Positions 20,625-32,358 of a stretch of 64,000 nt of DNA are shown here, piece after piece (position 1 is the first letter of the stretch; each line of letters starts with the position of its first letter). The translations under genes were made by a program, and so were the position numbers. The notes under the pieces were generated by a model that saw only the letters and a list, made by a program, of their open reading frames with translations, searched no databases and was not told where the DNA came from. Origin of the DNA: Roseovarius sp. (lineage in GTDB: Bacteria; Pseudomonadota; Alphaproteobacteria; Rhodobacterales; Rhodobacteraceae); contig JAJFIA010000019.1 of assembly GCA_021775255.1 (NCBI GenBank), positions 143,878 to 207,877 of the forward strand. The letters are read 5' to 3'.

Positions 20625-22058
20625 CTATTCTGCGGCAACCGATTGAGCGGCATTAAGGTAGTCCAAAACCGCCCCGGCACAATCACGGCCATCCCGTATG
20701 GCCCAGACCACCAAAGACGCCCCGCGCACAATATCACCCACCGCAAAAACCCCCGGCATTGATGTCCGCCCGGTGGTAAACTCCGCCTTGACCGTGCCCC
20801 AATGGGTCACTTCCAGATCGTCCTGATCCCAGAGTTCCGGCAGGTTTTCCGGCTCAAATCCCAGCGCCTTGATCACCAGATCGGCAGGTTCATCGGTGAT
20901 AGCCCCTTCAATTTCTTCAGGGCTTTGCCGCCCGCTCGCATCCGGCGCGCCCAGCCGCATTTGTTGCACCTTGACGGTGTTTACCGGATCCCCGGCAAAG
21001 CCTTTCGGCGCGCTAAGCCACTGAAACACAACACCTTCTTCTTCGGCATTGGCAACTTCGCGCTGGCTGCCCGGCATGTTTTCGCGGTCACGGCGATAGA
21101 GGCACTTGACCGATTTCGCCCCCTGCCTGATGGCGGTGCGCACACAATCCATCGCCGTATCGCCGCCGCCCACCACGATCACCCGCTTGCCTTTGGCGCT
21201 CAATTCGCCGCTCTCAATCTCGGGCACCGCGTCACCAAATGAGTGCCGGTTGCTGGCAATCAGATAATCCAGCGCCCGCACAATCCCCTTGGCCCCCGAA
21301 CCCGGCGCTCGCAAGTCCCGCGATTGATACACCCCTGTGGCGATCAACAAGGCATTGTGTTTATTGCGGATTTCCTCAAAACTCACATCCGTACCGACAT
21401 TGCAGTTCAGTTGAAATTCAACCCCGCTCTGCACCAGTTGCCCGACCCGGCGCAGCACAATATCCTTCTCCAGCTTGAAGCCGGGAATGCCATAGGTCAG
21501 CAACCCACCGGCGCGATCATGCCGGTCATAAACCGTCACCTGAACGCCTGCGCGCCTGAGCGCATCCGCCGCCGCCAATCCGCCCGGCCCGGCGCCGATT
21601 ATACCAACAGATTCAATGCGTTCGCGTGCCGGTTCAAAGGCCTCAACCCAGCCGTTATCCCACGCGGTATCGGTGATATATTTCTCAACCGATCCGATTG
21701 TGACCGTCCCGTGGCCGGATTGCTCGATCACGCAATTACCTTCACACAGCCGATCCTGCGGGCAAATCCGGCCACAAATTTCCGGGAATGTGTTGGTGGC
21801 CTGGCTCAGTTCATAGGCCTCGCGCAGCCGCCCTTCCGCCGTCAGCCTGAGCCAATCGGGGATATTGTTATGCAGCGGGCAATGGGTCTGACAATAAGGC
21901 ACCCCGCATTGGCTGCACCGGCTTGCCTGTTCGGCGGCTTTGGCCGCGGCAAACTCGGCATATATCTCGTTGAAATCCGCATTGCGCTGCCCCGCCGCCC
22001 GCTTCTCGGGCATAGTACGCTCAACGCTCACAAATTTCAACATGGGTTGTTTCGCCAC
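20625..22058 (-). CDS. gltD: Glutamate synthase small subunit
   Basis: CSQCGVPYCQTHCPLHNNIPDWL, CGRICPQDRLCEGNCV, GAGPGGLAAADALRRAG. Confidence 0.97.
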   Translation of the reverse strand: MAKQPMLKFVSVERTMPEKRAAGQRNADFNEIYAEFAAAKAAEQASRCSQCGVPYCQTHCPLHNNIPDWLRLTAEGRLREAYELSQATNTFPEICGRICPQDRLCEGNCVIEQSGHGTVTIGSVEKYITDTAWDNGWVEAFEPARERIESVGIIGAGPGGLAAADALRRAGVQVTVYDRHDRAGGLLTYGIPGFKLEKDIVLRRVGQLVQSGVEFQLNCNVGTDVSFEEIRNKHNALLIATGVYQSRDLRAPGSGAKGIVRALDYLIASNRHSFGDAVPEIESGELSAKGKRVIVVGGGDTAMDCVRTAIRQGAKSVKCLYRRDRENMPGSQREVANAEEEGVVFQWLSAPKGFAGDPVNTVKVQQMRLGAPDASGRQSPEEIEGAITDEPADLVIKALGFEPENLPELWDQDDLEVTHWGTVKAEFTTGRTSMPGVFAVGDIVRGASLVVWAIRDGRDCAGAVLDYLNAAQSVAAE

Positions 22059-22280
22059 GGGCCATATCTCCGGTTAAATCCTTGCTGATTCTGTCTAAAT
22101 CAAATGGCGCAACAATAAAAGTCATAAGTACTGACATAAAATAAATGAATCAGAGCAGATTATCGCTCTCCCACCACATGTTGGCGAAATATTAACCCCA
22201 GATCGGACCTAAATCAGGCTTTCCCTTTGAATCCAAATGGTTTATAGCTGCTCGGGCAGGCATAAAGCAGGGTCAACCTG

Positions 22281-23084
22281 ATGACGTTATTCCATCTGTT
22301 CATCATCGCCACGGTTCAGGGGCTGACCGAATTCTTGCCGGTTTCCTCCTCGGGGCATCTGATCCTTATTCCCTATGTCGCCACCTGGCCGGATCAGGGG
22401 CAGGTTATAGATGTGGCGGTTCATATCGGCACCCTGCTGGCGGTTGTGATCTATTTCCGGCGCGATGCGCTACCGGCCTTTGCCGGTATCCCGCGTATGC
22501 TGACCGGCCGGATTGATACCCCCGGCGCGCGGCTGGCGTTTTTGCTGATGATTGCCACCATCCCGGTGGTTATCGCAGGGCTGTTGCTGGTGATCACCGA
22601 CATGACCGACATGTTGCGCTCGATCAAGGTGATCGGCTGGACCATGCTGATATTTGGTGTGCTGCTCTATTGGGTGGATCAAAAGGGCGCGACCGACAAA
22701 ACCGAGCGCGACTGGACCCTGCGCCACGCCATTCTCATGGGTCTGTGGCAGGCCGTGGCCCTGATCCCCGGCACCTCGCGTTCGGGCATCACCATCAGCG
22801 CCGGGCGTGCGTTGGGATATGCCCGTCATGACGCCGCCAAGCTATCAATGCTGATGTCGATCCCCACCATCATCGCCAGCGGCACATTGCTGGGGGCAAA
22901 GGCCCTGGTGGATGCGGATTGGGCGGGTTTGCGCAGCGGTGCGATTGCCGTGGTCTTTGCCTTTGCGGCGGCCCTGATCGCCCTCAGCCTGATGATGCGG
23001 TTGTTGCGCAGCATCAGCTTCACACCCTACGTGATTTACCGGGTCATCCTTGGGGTCGTCCTGCTTGTCATCGCCTATAGCTGA
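22281..23084 (+). CDS. uppP: Undecaprenyl-diphosphatase
   Basis: QGLTEFLPVSSSGHLIL and PGTSRSGITISAGRALG BacA/UppP motifs. Confidence 0.96.
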   Translation: MTLFHLFIIATVQGLTEFLPVSSSGHLILIPYVATWPDQGQVIDVAVHIGTLLAVVIYFRRDALPAFAGIPRMLTGRIDTPGARLAFLLMIATIPVVIAGLLLVITDMTDMLRSIKVIGWTMLIFGVLLYWVDQKGATDKTERDWTLRHAILMGLWQAVALIPGTSRSGITISAGRALGYARHDAAKLSMLMSIPTIIASGTLLGAKALVDADWAGLRSGAIAVVFAFAAALIALSLMMRLLRSISFTPYVIYRVILGVVLLVIAYS

Positions 23085-23089
23085 AGTGT

Positions 23090-23836
23090 TTATTCAGCCG
23101 CGCCAATAACCGCCATGTCAATATCAAACACCGGATCATAGACACACACCTGATCCCGGCCCTCACGCTTGGCCCGGAATGTGGCCAGATCGGCCCGGTG
23201 CAGTGCCATGTCAATCTGATCAATCGAGGTGACCTCGGCCACCCCAAAGCTCGCCGTGATCTGAATTTCGTCACTATCAACTTTAATCAGTTGCCCCCGG
23301 ACCTTTGAGCAAATCCGCTGTGCTGCCGTGATGGCATCCTTGATATCCGAACGGTTGAGCAAGATCACAAATTCCTCACCGCCAAACCGCGCGACGATAT
23401 CGTCCTTCCGGCAATTTTCCATCAAAGTCCGGGCAAACATCTTCAGGGCTTCATCCCCGGCTTTATGGCCATATTTATCGTTGATGCCCTTGAAATGATC
23501 CACATCGGCAAAGATCAGAGCAATCGGCAGACTGTTTAACCGCTCAAGCCGCTGGTAAAAACTAATTCTGGTGCAGGCCCCGGTCAGCTTGTCATTATTC
23601 ACCGCATATTCCAGCCGCATCGTCAGTTGATGAATGTCAAACATCCTTAGCCCGACAAAATAGGCAATCGGCATGGAAATCATCAAGGATATAAGAGACC
23701 CTGAGAAAATCACCTGACGATACAGATCAAAGGGCAGGATGGAATATTGCAGGCAGGCATTACTGATCAGCGCAATCACCGATATGGAGATTGTGAACAG
23801 CCGCACATCATTGATACTTCTCAGGTTTATCTGCAT
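23090..23836 (-). CDS. GGDEF-domain diguanylate cyclase (membrane-anchored)
   Basis: DVDHFKGINDKYGHKAGDEAL and RFGGEEFVILL active site; N-terminal TM segments. Confidence 0.92.
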   Translation of the reverse strand: MQINLRSINDVRLFTISISVIALISNACLQYSILPFDLYRQVIFSGSLISLMISMPIAYFVGLRMFDIHQLTMRLEYAVNNDKLTGACTRISFYQRLERLNSLPIALIFADVDHFKGINDKYGHKAGDEALKMFARTLMENCRKDDIVARFGGEEFVILLNRSDIKDAITAAQRICSKVRGQLIKVDSDEIQITASFGVAEVTSIDQIDMALHRADLATFRAKREGRDQVCVYDPVFDIDMAVIGAAE

Positions 23837-24219
23837 TTTTCCCGCCCAACACATATGGCCCTGATTGTTTATCAGGGAATATGCCAATGTTTGATCCTAC
23901 TGTTTGCTGCAATTATTTCATAATTTCATGCGCCCCACACATGCGCGAAATGGCTAAATACTCACCTGAAATTGTTAGATCCCGAGTCTTAACGAATCCA
24001 GTATCCTTAGGCTAATTCCGCTTAAAAATCGCTTTGAATTGTATGGGTTTACGCCTAAGTGCAATGGCGTCAGTTTTCGGGTGAAAAATGCAAGCTCCGG
24101 GAATATATAACATTTTCCCACCCGCATTCTCACCTTCATGTGAGGCAGCACCCATTGGGCTGGCAATTCCGGGCTGCATTCCTATTGTTGTCAACAATTC
24201 TGCCAATGAAGGATCCAAT

Positions 24220-25455
24220 ATGCCCACCGAACGCCTGACATTTGCCGGCCATTCCGGCGATGAACTTGCAGCCCGTCTCGATTTACCTGCCGGGCCGGTT
24301 CTGGCCACAGCCCTGTTTGCCCATTGCTTTACCTGTTCCAAGGACATCCCCGCCGCGCGGCGCATTGCCGCCCGGCTCAATAATGCGGGCATTGCCGTGT
24401 TGCGGTTTGATTTCACCGGCCTGGGACACTCGGACGGAGAATTTGAGAACACCTCATTCAGCAGCAATATCGCCGATCTGGTGCTGGCCGCCAAGGCGCT
24501 GGCAGCGCGCGATATGGCCCCGGCCTTGCTGATCGGGCATTCCCTGGGCGGTGCCGCCGTGCTGGGGGCCGCGCGCAAAATCAGCTCGGTTCGGGCTATT
24601 GTCACCATCGGCGCGCCCTTTGATCCGGGCCATGTCACCCATAATTTCGGCGATGCCCTGGCATCAATTGAGGCCGATGGCTCGGCCGAGGTCATGCTGG
24701 GCGGGCGGGCCATCCGCATCGGCAAGGAATTCGTCGAGGATGTGCGCGCAGAAAACCTTGAAGGCGAGATCAGGAACCTGCGCCGCGCCCTTCTGGTGCT
24801 GCATGCGCCGGGCGATATGACCGTGGGGATTGAAAACGCAGCCCGGATATTTGCCGCCGCCAAACATCCCAAAAGCTTTGTTACTCTCGATGATGCCGAT
24901 CACCTGATCAGCAAACCCGCCGATGCCGAATATGCCGCCGATGTAATCGCCTCCTGGGCCATGAAATACCTTGATCTGAGGCCCCCCGCGCCCCCGCCCG
25001 GCGCGCCTGAAGGCATTGTCTGTGTTTCCGAGGCGGATCCGGACGGGTATTTGCAGGATATCAATTCCGGCCCCGATCACCATGTGCTTGCGGATGAGCC
25101 GCTGGCCTATGGCGGCACCAACCGGGGCATATCACCCTACGGGTTTTTATCTGCCGGGCTTGGGGCCTGCACCTCAATGACGATCCGCATGTATGCCCGA
25201 CGCAAGGGCTGGCCGCTCGATCATATACATGTGGGGGTCAGCCATGACAAAGTGCATGCCCAGGATGCAAAATCAGGGGCAGGCGACAAGGCAGATACCT
25301 TCACCCGCAAGGTATATCTCACTGGCGATCTTTCGCCAGAGCAACGCGCCAGATTGCTTGAGATTGCCAATAAATGCCCGGTTCACCGCACATTGGAGAA
25401 AAGCGCCAGGGTGATCACTGTTGAAGGGGAGAGCCCCCCTGAAAACCACAGGTAG
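24220..25455 (+). CDS. Bifunctional alpha/beta hydrolase-OsmC family protein
   Basis: FAHCFTCSKD, GHSLGGAAVLGAA; C-terminal OsmC-type GLGACTSMTIRMYARRK and NKCPVHRTLE. Confidence 0.9.
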   Translation: MPTERLTFAGHSGDELAARLDLPAGPVLATALFAHCFTCSKDIPAARRIAARLNNAGIAVLRFDFTGLGHSDGEFENTSFSSNIADLVLAAKALAARDMAPALLIGHSLGGAAVLGAARKISSVRAIVTIGAPFDPGHVTHNFGDALASIEADGSAEVMLGGRAIRIGKEFVEDVRAENLEGEIRNLRRALLVLHAPGDMTVGIENAARIFAAAKHPKSFVTLDDADHLISKPADAEYAADVIASWAMKYLDLRPPAPPPGAPEGIVCVSEADPDGYLQDINSGPDHHVLADEPLAYGGTNRGISPYGFLSAGLGACTSMTIRMYARRKGWPLDHIHVGVSHDKVHAQDAKSGAGDKADTFTRKVYLTGDLSPEQRARLLEIANKCPVHRTLEKSARVITVEGESPPENHR

Positions 25456-25477
25456 GCCGGGCTTAAGCCCGGCTTAC
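25452..25477. repeat. Palindromic repeat GTAGGCCGGGCTTAAGCCCGGCTTAC
   Basis: Near-perfect palindrome that supplies the TAG stop of the preceding CDS; similar to the copy at 10645. Confidence 0.65.
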
Positions 25478-25485
25478 CCGTCGCC

Positions 25486-25896
25486 TCATTGCCGCGCATA
25501 CCGGCTGATCATGGTATAGTTCTTGGCCGGGCCTGCCACCTGCCAGATCACCTCAAAGCGCGGCCAGGCTGAAAAATCATAGCGCACATCATACATATCC
25601 GGATCACACCAATGTTGTGCCTCGCCGCCCTTTGGCGGTACATGGTGAAAAAACCGGCCATCGGCAAAATCCACCCGCAGGTCATCATGCCAGAAATACC
25701 GCCGTTCGGCTTGTATCGCTGGATGCTCTGCAATGCTCAGCACGCCATGCTCGAAATACTGCATCCCGCCCGGCGCAGGCCGCCATTCTGCCTTGCCTGC
25801 AAACGTGGCAGGCGGGCCGTTTTGATGCGTGATTTGCCGATCCAGCCGCCAAACACCTGCAAAATCGGCTAATTTGCGGGCCTCGTCTATCCTCAT
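25486..25896 (-). CDS. DUF6314-like protein
   Basis: MRIDEARKLADFAGVWRLDRQI...YDFSAWPRFEVIWQVAGPAKNYTMISRYAR. Confidence 0.7.
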   Translation of the reverse strand: MRIDEARKLADFAGVWRLDRQITHQNGPPATFAGKAEWRPAPGGMQYFEHGVLSIAEHPAIQAERRYFWHDDLRVDFADGRFFHHVPPKGGEAQHWCDPDMYDVRYDFSAWPRFEVIWQVAGPAKNYTMISRYARQ

Positions 25897-25977
25897 CCGC
25901 CTGTCCTTGCCTTGCCGCGGCTGCGCGCGCGGTCTAATACCCGCCTCAAAGATACCGATTGACCAAAGGAACACCAC

Positions 25978-27282
25978 ATGATTCCCCGCTATTCCCGCCC
26001 CATCATGACAGCCATCTGGGAGCCCGCGACCAAATTCCGCATCTGGTACGAGATCGAGGCCCATGCCTGTGATGCCATGGCCGATCTCGGTGTCATCCCC
26101 CGCGCCAATGCCGAGGCCGTCTGGAAAGCCAAAGACGTTGAATTCGATACCGCCCGGATTGATGAGATCGAGGCCGTGACCAAACATGATGTCATCGCTT
26201 TCCTTACCCATCTGGCCGAGCATGTGGGCGCCGATGAGGCCCGTTTCGTGCATCAGGGCATGACCTCATCGGATGTGCTGGACACCTGTTTCAATGTGCA
26301 GCTTGTGCGCGCCTCTGATATTCTGATCGACGATATGCAGGCCCTGCTTGAGGCCCTCAAGCGCCGCGCTCATGAGCATAAAATGACCATCCGCATCGGC
26401 CGCAGCCACGGCATTCATGCCGAGCCCACCACCATGGGCCTCACATTCGCGCGGTTTTATGCCGAGATGGACCGCAACCTGAATCGCCTGAAAAAGGCCC
26501 GCATGGAAATTGCCACCGGGGCGATTTCCGGCGCGGTGGGCACTTTCGCCAATATTGATCCGGCGGTGGAAGAGCATGTCTGCAAAAAGCTTTGCCTTGC
26601 GCCTGAGCCGATCAGCACGCAGGTGATCCCGCGCGATCGCCATGCCGCGTTTTTCGCCGCCTTGGGTGTGGTCGCGTCATCAATTGAAAACATCGCGGTT
26701 GAAATCCGCCATATGCAACGCACCGAGGTGCTTGAGGCCGAAGAGTTTTTCTCCAAGGGCCAGAAAGGCTCAAGCGCCATGCCGCATAAACGCAATCCGG
26801 TGCTGAGCGAAAACCTCACCGGCCTGGCGCGGCTGGTGCGCATGGCGGTGGTGCCGGCGATGGAAAACGTGGCGCTCTGGCACGAGCGCGACATCTCGCA
26901 CAGCTCGGTTGAGCGCAATATCGGCCCCGATACCACGATCACCCTTGATTTTGCACTGGCGCGGCTTACCGGGTTGGTGGACAAGCTGGTGATATATCCC
27001 GATAACATGCTGGCAAACATGAATAAATTCCGTGGGCTGGTGATGTCACAACGGGTGCTTCTGGCGCTGACACAGGCGGGTGTCAGCCGCGAGGATGCCT
27101 ATAGGCTGGTGCAGCGCAACGCCATGAAAGTCTGGGAAGAGGGCAAGGATTTCAAAACCGAGCTGCTGGCAGACCCGGATGTTCTGGCCGCGCTCAGCGC
27201 GGGTGAGATCGAAGAGAAGTTTGATCTGGGCTATCACACCAAACATGTGGATACGATTTTCAAACGGGTGTTTGGCGCGTAA
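25978..27282 (+). CDS. purB: Adenylosuccinate lyase
   Basis: MIPRYSRPIMTAIWEPATKFRIWYEIE and KGSSAMPHKRNPVLSENLTGLAR fumarase/lyase signature. Confidence 0.97.
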   Translation: MIPRYSRPIMTAIWEPATKFRIWYEIEAHACDAMADLGVIPRANAEAVWKAKDVEFDTARIDEIEAVTKHDVIAFLTHLAEHVGADEARFVHQGMTSSDVLDTCFNVQLVRASDILIDDMQALLEALKRRAHEHKMTIRIGRSHGIHAEPTTMGLTFARFYAEMDRNLNRLKKARMEIATGAISGAVGTFANIDPAVEEHVCKKLCLAPEPISTQVIPRDRHAAFFAALGVVASSIENIAVEIRHMQRTEVLEAEEFFSKGQKGSSAMPHKRNPVLSENLTGLARLVRMAVVPAMENVALWHERDISHSSVERNIGPDTTITLDFALARLTGLVDKLVIYPDNMLANMNKFRGLVMSQRVLLALTQAGVSREDAYRLVQRNAMKVWEEGKDFKTELLADPDVLAALSAGEIEEKFDLGYHTKHVDTIFKRVFGA

Positions 27283-27435
27283 TGGTACATGTCGGCTCTG
27301 AGCGATCACAAATTGTTCAACATTAAATCCTTTTGTGATCAGCCGGACTGAGATATTACCGGAAAAACCCCATTGCTGCCGCGTATTCCAATGGCCGCAC
27401 GACGTAAGATCAAGACCTGTTAAGGACATTTATTA

Positions 27436-28047
27436 ATGACCCGAATATTTACCGTTTTCCTGTCGCTGTTGACACTCGCCCTGCTTGGGGCCTGCGCAAA
27501 TGGGCACCCAAACGGCCCGCCGATGGCCACAAGGGCCGAAATTGCAGAACTTGAACAGGGCCTCCTTGATCTTGGCCCCGGCGTGGACCCGGAAGAAGCC
27601 AGCCGCGCCGCGCGTATTGCCTTTGAATACACCTATCAACTGGCCCAGGAATACCAGATCACCGATCCGCCGCTGATCCATAATATCAAGGTTAATCAAG
27701 GCCTGCGCCCGCGCGGGCTGTGCTGGCATTGGGCCGAAGATATGGAGGCCCGCCTGAAGCAGGAAAACTTCAAGACGCTTGAGCTGCACCGCGCCATTGC
27801 CAACGCCGACAGCAAAATTCTGATTGACCACAGCACCGCCATCCTCAGCCGCAAGGGCGATACCATGGAACAGGGCATCGTGATCGACCCCTGGCGCCAG
27901 GGCGGTGTTTTATTCTGGTCGCCGCTGCTCAAGGATACCCGCTATACTTGGGTGCCGCGCATGGTGGTGCTTAACAAACGGGCGATTGAGCAGGGATATA
28001 TCCGAACGGATCCAAGCTCCGAGCCATTACCCGCCACCGGCTCCTGA
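27436..28047 (+). CDS. Hypothetical lipoprotein
   Basis: Signal peptide with lipobox LLGAC. Confidence 0.75.
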   Translation: MTRIFTVFLSLLTLALLGACANGHPNGPPMATRAEIAELEQGLLDLGPGVDPEEASRAARIAFEYTYQLAQEYQITDPPLIHNIKVNQGLRPRGLCWHWAEDMEARLKQENFKTLELHRAIANADSKILIDHSTAILSRKGDTMEQGIVIDPWRQGGVLFWSPLLKDTRYTWVPRMVVLNKRAIEQGYIRTDPSSEPLPATGS

Positions 28048-28049
28048 CC

Positions 28050-28796
28050 TCACCCCGGCAATTTCAGGTCATATAAGCGCCCCGGACCCCAGCCCTTTGG
28101 CGCGGCCCCGGCAAGTTGCAGCATATGCCAGATGAGCGCCTGATTTGAGCTGATCACCGGCAGGCCAAGCCGCGCTTCCACCTCTTCAATCACGCCAAAA
28201 CTGCGCAGATTGGTGCAGCTTGCAAACACCGCCTCAACCCCTTTTGCCCGCCCCGCCTTGAGCATCGCCGCGCGGGTCGAGGCCTCGGTGATCCGCGCTA
28301 CCTTGCGATCATCGCTCTCGGCAAAGCTCACCTCGCTCACTACCTCGATGCCATGCTGCGCAAGGTATACGCGCATCGGCCCGGTCACAGAGGCCACATA
28401 GGGCGTCACCAAGGCGATCCTTGTGGTATTGAGCGTCTTTAGGGCCGTGATCACCGCTGTCATCGGGTCGGTCACCGGCACATTGGGATGAAGTTTTTGA
28501 ATGATCTCTTCAATCCGCTTCGGGCCGATCACGGTCGCCCCCGAGGTGCAGCCATAGGCAATCGAATGCAGCCCCTGCGGCAATAATGCGGCGGCCTGTG
28601 GCAGGGCCTCTGCCATCTCCTGTAACACCGAAGGCGTGACATCGGTACGAAACGGAATGCGCGTATGCATCAGATTCACGCCCCTGCCGGCCAATACCTG
28701 CCGGACCTCATATTCCATCGTCTCATCGGTGCTCAGAACAACCAGCCCGGCGCGCAGGCCCGTGCCCGCGCCCTGATCCAGATCATATTCCATCAT
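28050..28796 (-). CDS. Maleate cis-trans isomerase/Asp-Glu racemase superfamily protein
   Basis: [14 protein letters not shown] and [17 protein letters not shown] paired catalytic cysteines. Confidence 0.85.
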   Translation of the reverse strand: MMEYDLDQGAGTGLRAGLVVLSTDETMEYEVRQVLAGRGVNLMHTRIPFRTDVTPSVLQEMAEALPQAAALLPQGLHSIAYGCTSGATVIGPKRIEEIIQKLHPNVPVTDPMTAVITALKTLNTTRIALVTPYVASVTGPMRVYLAQHGIEVVSEVSFAESDDRKVARITEASTRAAMLKAGRAKGVEAVFASCTNLRSFGVIEEVEARLGLPVISSNQALIWHMLQLAGAAPKGWGPGRLYDLKLPG

Positions 28797-29893
28797 GCCT
28801 CCTCTGGATGGCTTATCCGGCCGCCGCTCACAGGTTTTCGGGTGCCGGTTGTTGCGGGTGCCGATGTTGGCAGCCCCCGTTTTACCCGTATTGCCAGATA
28901 GGCAAAGGCCTGCGCCTCCAGCATATCGCCATCAAGCCCGACATCCTCAACCGGCCCGATCGGGCATTCAAGGGCTTCTTGCAGCATCGCCATCATCACC
29001 GGATTTTTGCGCCCGCCGCCGGTGACCAGCACACGCTCGGGCGGCACCGGGCAATGCATCATCCCCCGCGATACCGCTGCCGCCGACATGGCGGTCAATG
29101 TGGCGGCTGCATCGGCATCGCTGAGGTCTGCAACCAATTCCGTTGCCGCTTTGAACCCATCCCGATCCAGCGATTTAGGCGGCTTTTGCGTGAAATACGC
29201 CGCTTGCAAAAACTGCGCGACCGCCGCCTTTGAGATTGTCCCAACCCGCGCCAGCGCGCCATCTATATCAAACGCCTGCCCCCGCCGCGCCCGCATCAGA
29301 TCATTCAACGGCGCATTGGCCGGCCCGGTATCAAATGCCAGCAGCGCGCCCGCATCCTCGGGCCGGGCATATCCCGGATCAACCCAGGTGAGATTGCCGA
29401 CACCGCCCAGATTGAGAAACGCCAAAGGCCGCGATGCCCCGATCCATTTGGCACAGGCAAAATGAAAAAACGGCGCCAAAGGCGCACCTTCGCCACCTGT
29501 TGCCACATCCTTTGTGCGAAAATCCCACACCACCGGCAGGCGCAGCCTGCCCGCCAAAGCCGCGCCATCGCCGATCTGATGCGTGCCCCGCCCTTGCGGC
29601 TCATGCGCCAGGGTCTGGCCATGAAACCCGATCAGGTCTGCGCCATTGAAACCCGCCAGAAGCCGGGCATGGACCTGCATTATAATCGTTTCCGCATCAG
29701 CCACATTCTCGCCCGGCCACTTGCCCAATGCCTGTGATAATACTGCCTGCTCAGCGGTTGAATAGCCAAGATAGCCGGTTTCGCCAAAGGCAAAAATCTG
29801 CTCGCCATCGCTTTCCAGCATCGCCGCATCCACGCCGTCAAGTGATGTCCCCGACATCGCGCCAAGCGCCCAACAGCGATTTGCATCCAACAT
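28793..29893 (-). CDS. anmK: Anhydro-N-acetylmuramic acid kinase
   Basis: [40 protein letters not shown]; start set at [15 protein letters not shown]. Confidence 0.95.
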   Translation of the reverse strand: MLDANRCWALGAMSGTSLDGVDAAMLESDGEQIFAFGETGYLGYSTAEQAVLSQALGKWPGENVADAETIIMQVHARLLAGFNGADLIGFHGQTLAHEPQGRGTHQIGDGAALAGRLRLPVVWDFRTKDVATGGEGAPLAPFFHFACAKWIGASRPLAFLNLGGVGNLTWVDPGYARPEDAGALLAFDTGPANAPLNDLMRARRGQAFDIDGALARVGTISKAAVAQFLQAAYFTQKPPKSLDRDGFKAATELVADLSDADAAATLTAMSAAAVSRGMMHCPVPPERVLVTGGGRKNPVMMAMLQEALECPIGPVEDVGLDGDMLEAQAFAYLAIRVKRGLPTSAPATTGTRKPVSGGRISHPEEA

Positions 29894-29956
29894 GGCCTTT
29901 TCCTTCGGCAATTCCCTCCCTATACATGCCGCGCAATGCACGTTTGGACAAGCCAT

Positions 29957-31207
29957 ATGAACTACCACCCTAAATCCGACTTCCTGAATGTCATGATGAC
30001 CCGCGGCTTTCTGGCCGATTGCACCGATTATCAGGGGCTGGATGAGGCATTGATGAACGGTGTTGTCCCCGCCTATATCGGCTTTGATGCCACCGCCAAA
30101 TCCCTGCATGTCGGCTCGCTCATCCAGATCATGATGCTGCGCTGGCTGCAAAAAACCGGCCATAAACCGATCACCCTGATGGGCGGCGGCACCACCAAGG
30201 TCGGCGATCCCTCATTCCGCGCGGATGAGCGCCCGCTTCTGAGCGCGCAGGCGATTGATGAAAACATAGACGGCATCAAACAGGTTTTTGCCGCCTATAT
30301 CGCATATGATGACGGCCCCAATGGTGCCTTGATGATCAACAATGCCGAATGGCTCGATGATCTCAATTACCTCGATTTCCTGCGCGATATTGGCCGGCAT
30401 TTCTCCGTCAACCGGATGCTGGCGTTTGAATCGGTGAAATCCCGGCTTGACCGCGAGCAATCGCTCAGCTTCCTTGAATTCAACTACATGATCCTGCAGG
30501 CCTATGATTTTCTTGAGCTGAACCGGCGCTATGGCTGTGTCTTGCAAATGGGCGGCTCGGATCAATGGGGCAATATTGTCAACGGGATTGATCTTACCCG
30601 CCGGGTGCTCGACCATGAGATTTACGGGCTTACCTCACCCTTGCTGACCACATCCGATGGCAAGAAAATGGGCAAATCGCTGGAGGGGGCGATCTGGCTC
30701 AATGCCGACATGTGCGCGCCCTATGCCTTCTGGCAATTCTGGCGCAACACCACGGACGCTGATACCGCGCGCTTCCTGAAACTGTACACCGAACTGCCGG
30801 TTGAGGAATGTGATCGCCTTGGCGCTTTGCAGGGGTCCGAGATCAACGCGGCGAAAATCATCCTCGCCAATGAGGTGACAACCCTGCTGCACGGGACCGA
30901 TGCCGCCGCCGCCGCAGAGGCCACCGCCCGAGAAGTGTTTGAAAAAGGCGGTGTCGGGGATGATCTGCCAACCATCAGCCTGACCAATGCCGAATTGGGC
31001 GATGGCATATCCATCGTGCAACTGATCGTGAAATCTGGCCTTGCAAAATCCGGCAAGGAGGCCAAGCGCCTGATCGCGGAAAACGGCGCGCGGCTGGATG
31101 ACGCGCCATTAACCGATGCCGGTCTGATGATTGATGCCGCTGCTCTGGCCACCCCGATAAAACTCAGCGCCGGGAAAAAGCGCCACGCTTTGATTAAGCT
31201 CACGTAA
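29957..31207 (+). CDS. tyrS: Tyrosyl-tRNA synthetase
   Basis: [47 protein letters not shown]. Confidence 0.97.
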   Translation: MNYHPKSDFLNVMMTRGFLADCTDYQGLDEALMNGVVPAYIGFDATAKSLHVGSLIQIMMLRWLQKTGHKPITLMGGGTTKVGDPSFRADERPLLSAQAIDENIDGIKQVFAAYIAYDDGPNGALMINNAEWLDDLNYLDFLRDIGRHFSVNRMLAFESVKSRLDREQSLSFLEFNYMILQAYDFLELNRRYGCVLQMGGSDQWGNIVNGIDLTRRVLDHEIYGLTSPLLTTSDGKKMGKSLEGAIWLNADMCAPYAFWQFWRNTTDADTARFLKLYTELPVEECDRLGALQGSEINAAKIILANEVTTLLHGTDAAAAAEATAREVFEKGGVGDDLPTISLTNAELGDGISIVQLIVKSGLAKSGKEAKRLIAENGARLDDAPLTDAGLMIDAAALATPIKLSAGKKRHALIKLT

Positions 31208-31242
31208 ACGAGGCAGCCGGTAACGGCTGACGAGTGGCGCAG

Positions 31243-32358
31243 CTACCCCCTGGCATTTAACGCGCCTTGCAAAACACCGCGCACCATTTCCGGGTCTACA
31301 TCCGAGGTCACAAACGCATCGCCAATGCCGCGCACCAGCACATAACTCAGCACCCCGCCCATCATCTTTTTGTCCTGCGCCATGATCCGCATCAGGGCCT
31401 CTGCATCCGGCAAATCCCCTGCAATATCAGATAGATCAACCTTCATCCCCATCTCACGCAAATGCGCCCGAACCCGGCTTGGCTCTTCCTGAGAACAAAG
31501 CCCCATGCGCGCCGACAGCTCAAACGCCAGCGCGCATCCAATGGCCACCCCTTCGCCGTGCAGCAAGCGATCAGAATAGCCTGTCGCGGCCTCCAAAGCA
31601 TGGCAGAATGTATGGCCCAGATTCAATAACGCGCGATCCCCATGCTCTTTTTCGTCGCGCTCGACAATATCGGCCTTCATCTCAACCGAGCGCTTTACGA
31701 TTGCAATCCGCGCCGCCATATCCCCCTCCGCCGCGCGGGATGCATTGCCTTCAAGCCATTGGAAAAAATCAGAATTTCCCAGCAGGCTATATTTCACAAC
31801 CTCGCCATACCCGGCCAGATAATCGCGTTTTGTCAGGGTGCCCAGCACATCGGTATCCGCCAAAACAAGGCTGGGCTGATGAAATGACCCAATCAGGTTC
31901 TTGCCCTGCGGCGCGTTGATCCCGGTCTTGCCCCCGACCGAGCTATCGACCTGCGCCAGCAGGCTTGTGGGGATCTGCACAAACCGGATACCGCGCCGCA
32001 AAACCGCCGCGGCAAACCCGGCGAGATCCCCGATCACACCGCCGCCAAAGGCAATCAACACATCACTGCGCTCGATCCTTTCCTCCAGAAGCCACTCGAC
32101 CGCGCGTTCAAAATGCGGCCAGGATTTGGTTGCCTCGCCTGCGGGAAGCATGAGCGATGAAAGCGTAATATCATTTGAATTCAGCCCCTTACGCAGGGTT
32201 TCAAGATGCAGCCGACCGACATTTTCATCCGTTATCACCGCCACATGCGGCCGCTTGAGCAAAGGCGCAATCAGCGCCCCCGCCTGCGCCAGAAGGCCGG
32301 GGCCTATCGTTATATCATAGGCGCGGGCACCAAGGCCCACATGCACAGTTTCATTCAT
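31243..32358 (-). CDS. aroB: 3-dehydroquinate synthase
   Basis: GGGVIGDLAGFAAAVLRRGI, QIPTSLLAQVDSSVGGKTGIN, LNLGHTFCHALE. Confidence 0.97.
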   Translation of the reverse strand: MNETVHVGLGARAYDITIGPGLLAQAGALIAPLLKRPHVAVITDENVGRLHLETLRKGLNSNDITLSSLMLPAGEATKSWPHFERAVEWLLEERIERSDVLIAFGGGVIGDLAGFAAAVLRRGIRFVQIPTSLLAQVDSSVGGKTGINAPQGKNLIGSFHQPSLVLADTDVLGTLTKRDYLAGYGEVVKYSLLGNSDFFQWLEGNASRAAEGDMAARIAIVKRSVEMKADIVERDEKEHGDRALLNLGHTFCHALEAATGYSDRLLHGEGVAIGCALAFELSARMGLCSQEEPSRVRAHLREMGMKVDLSDIAGDLPDAEALMRIMAQDKKMMGGVLSYVLVRGIGDAFVTSDVDPEMVRGVLQGALNARG

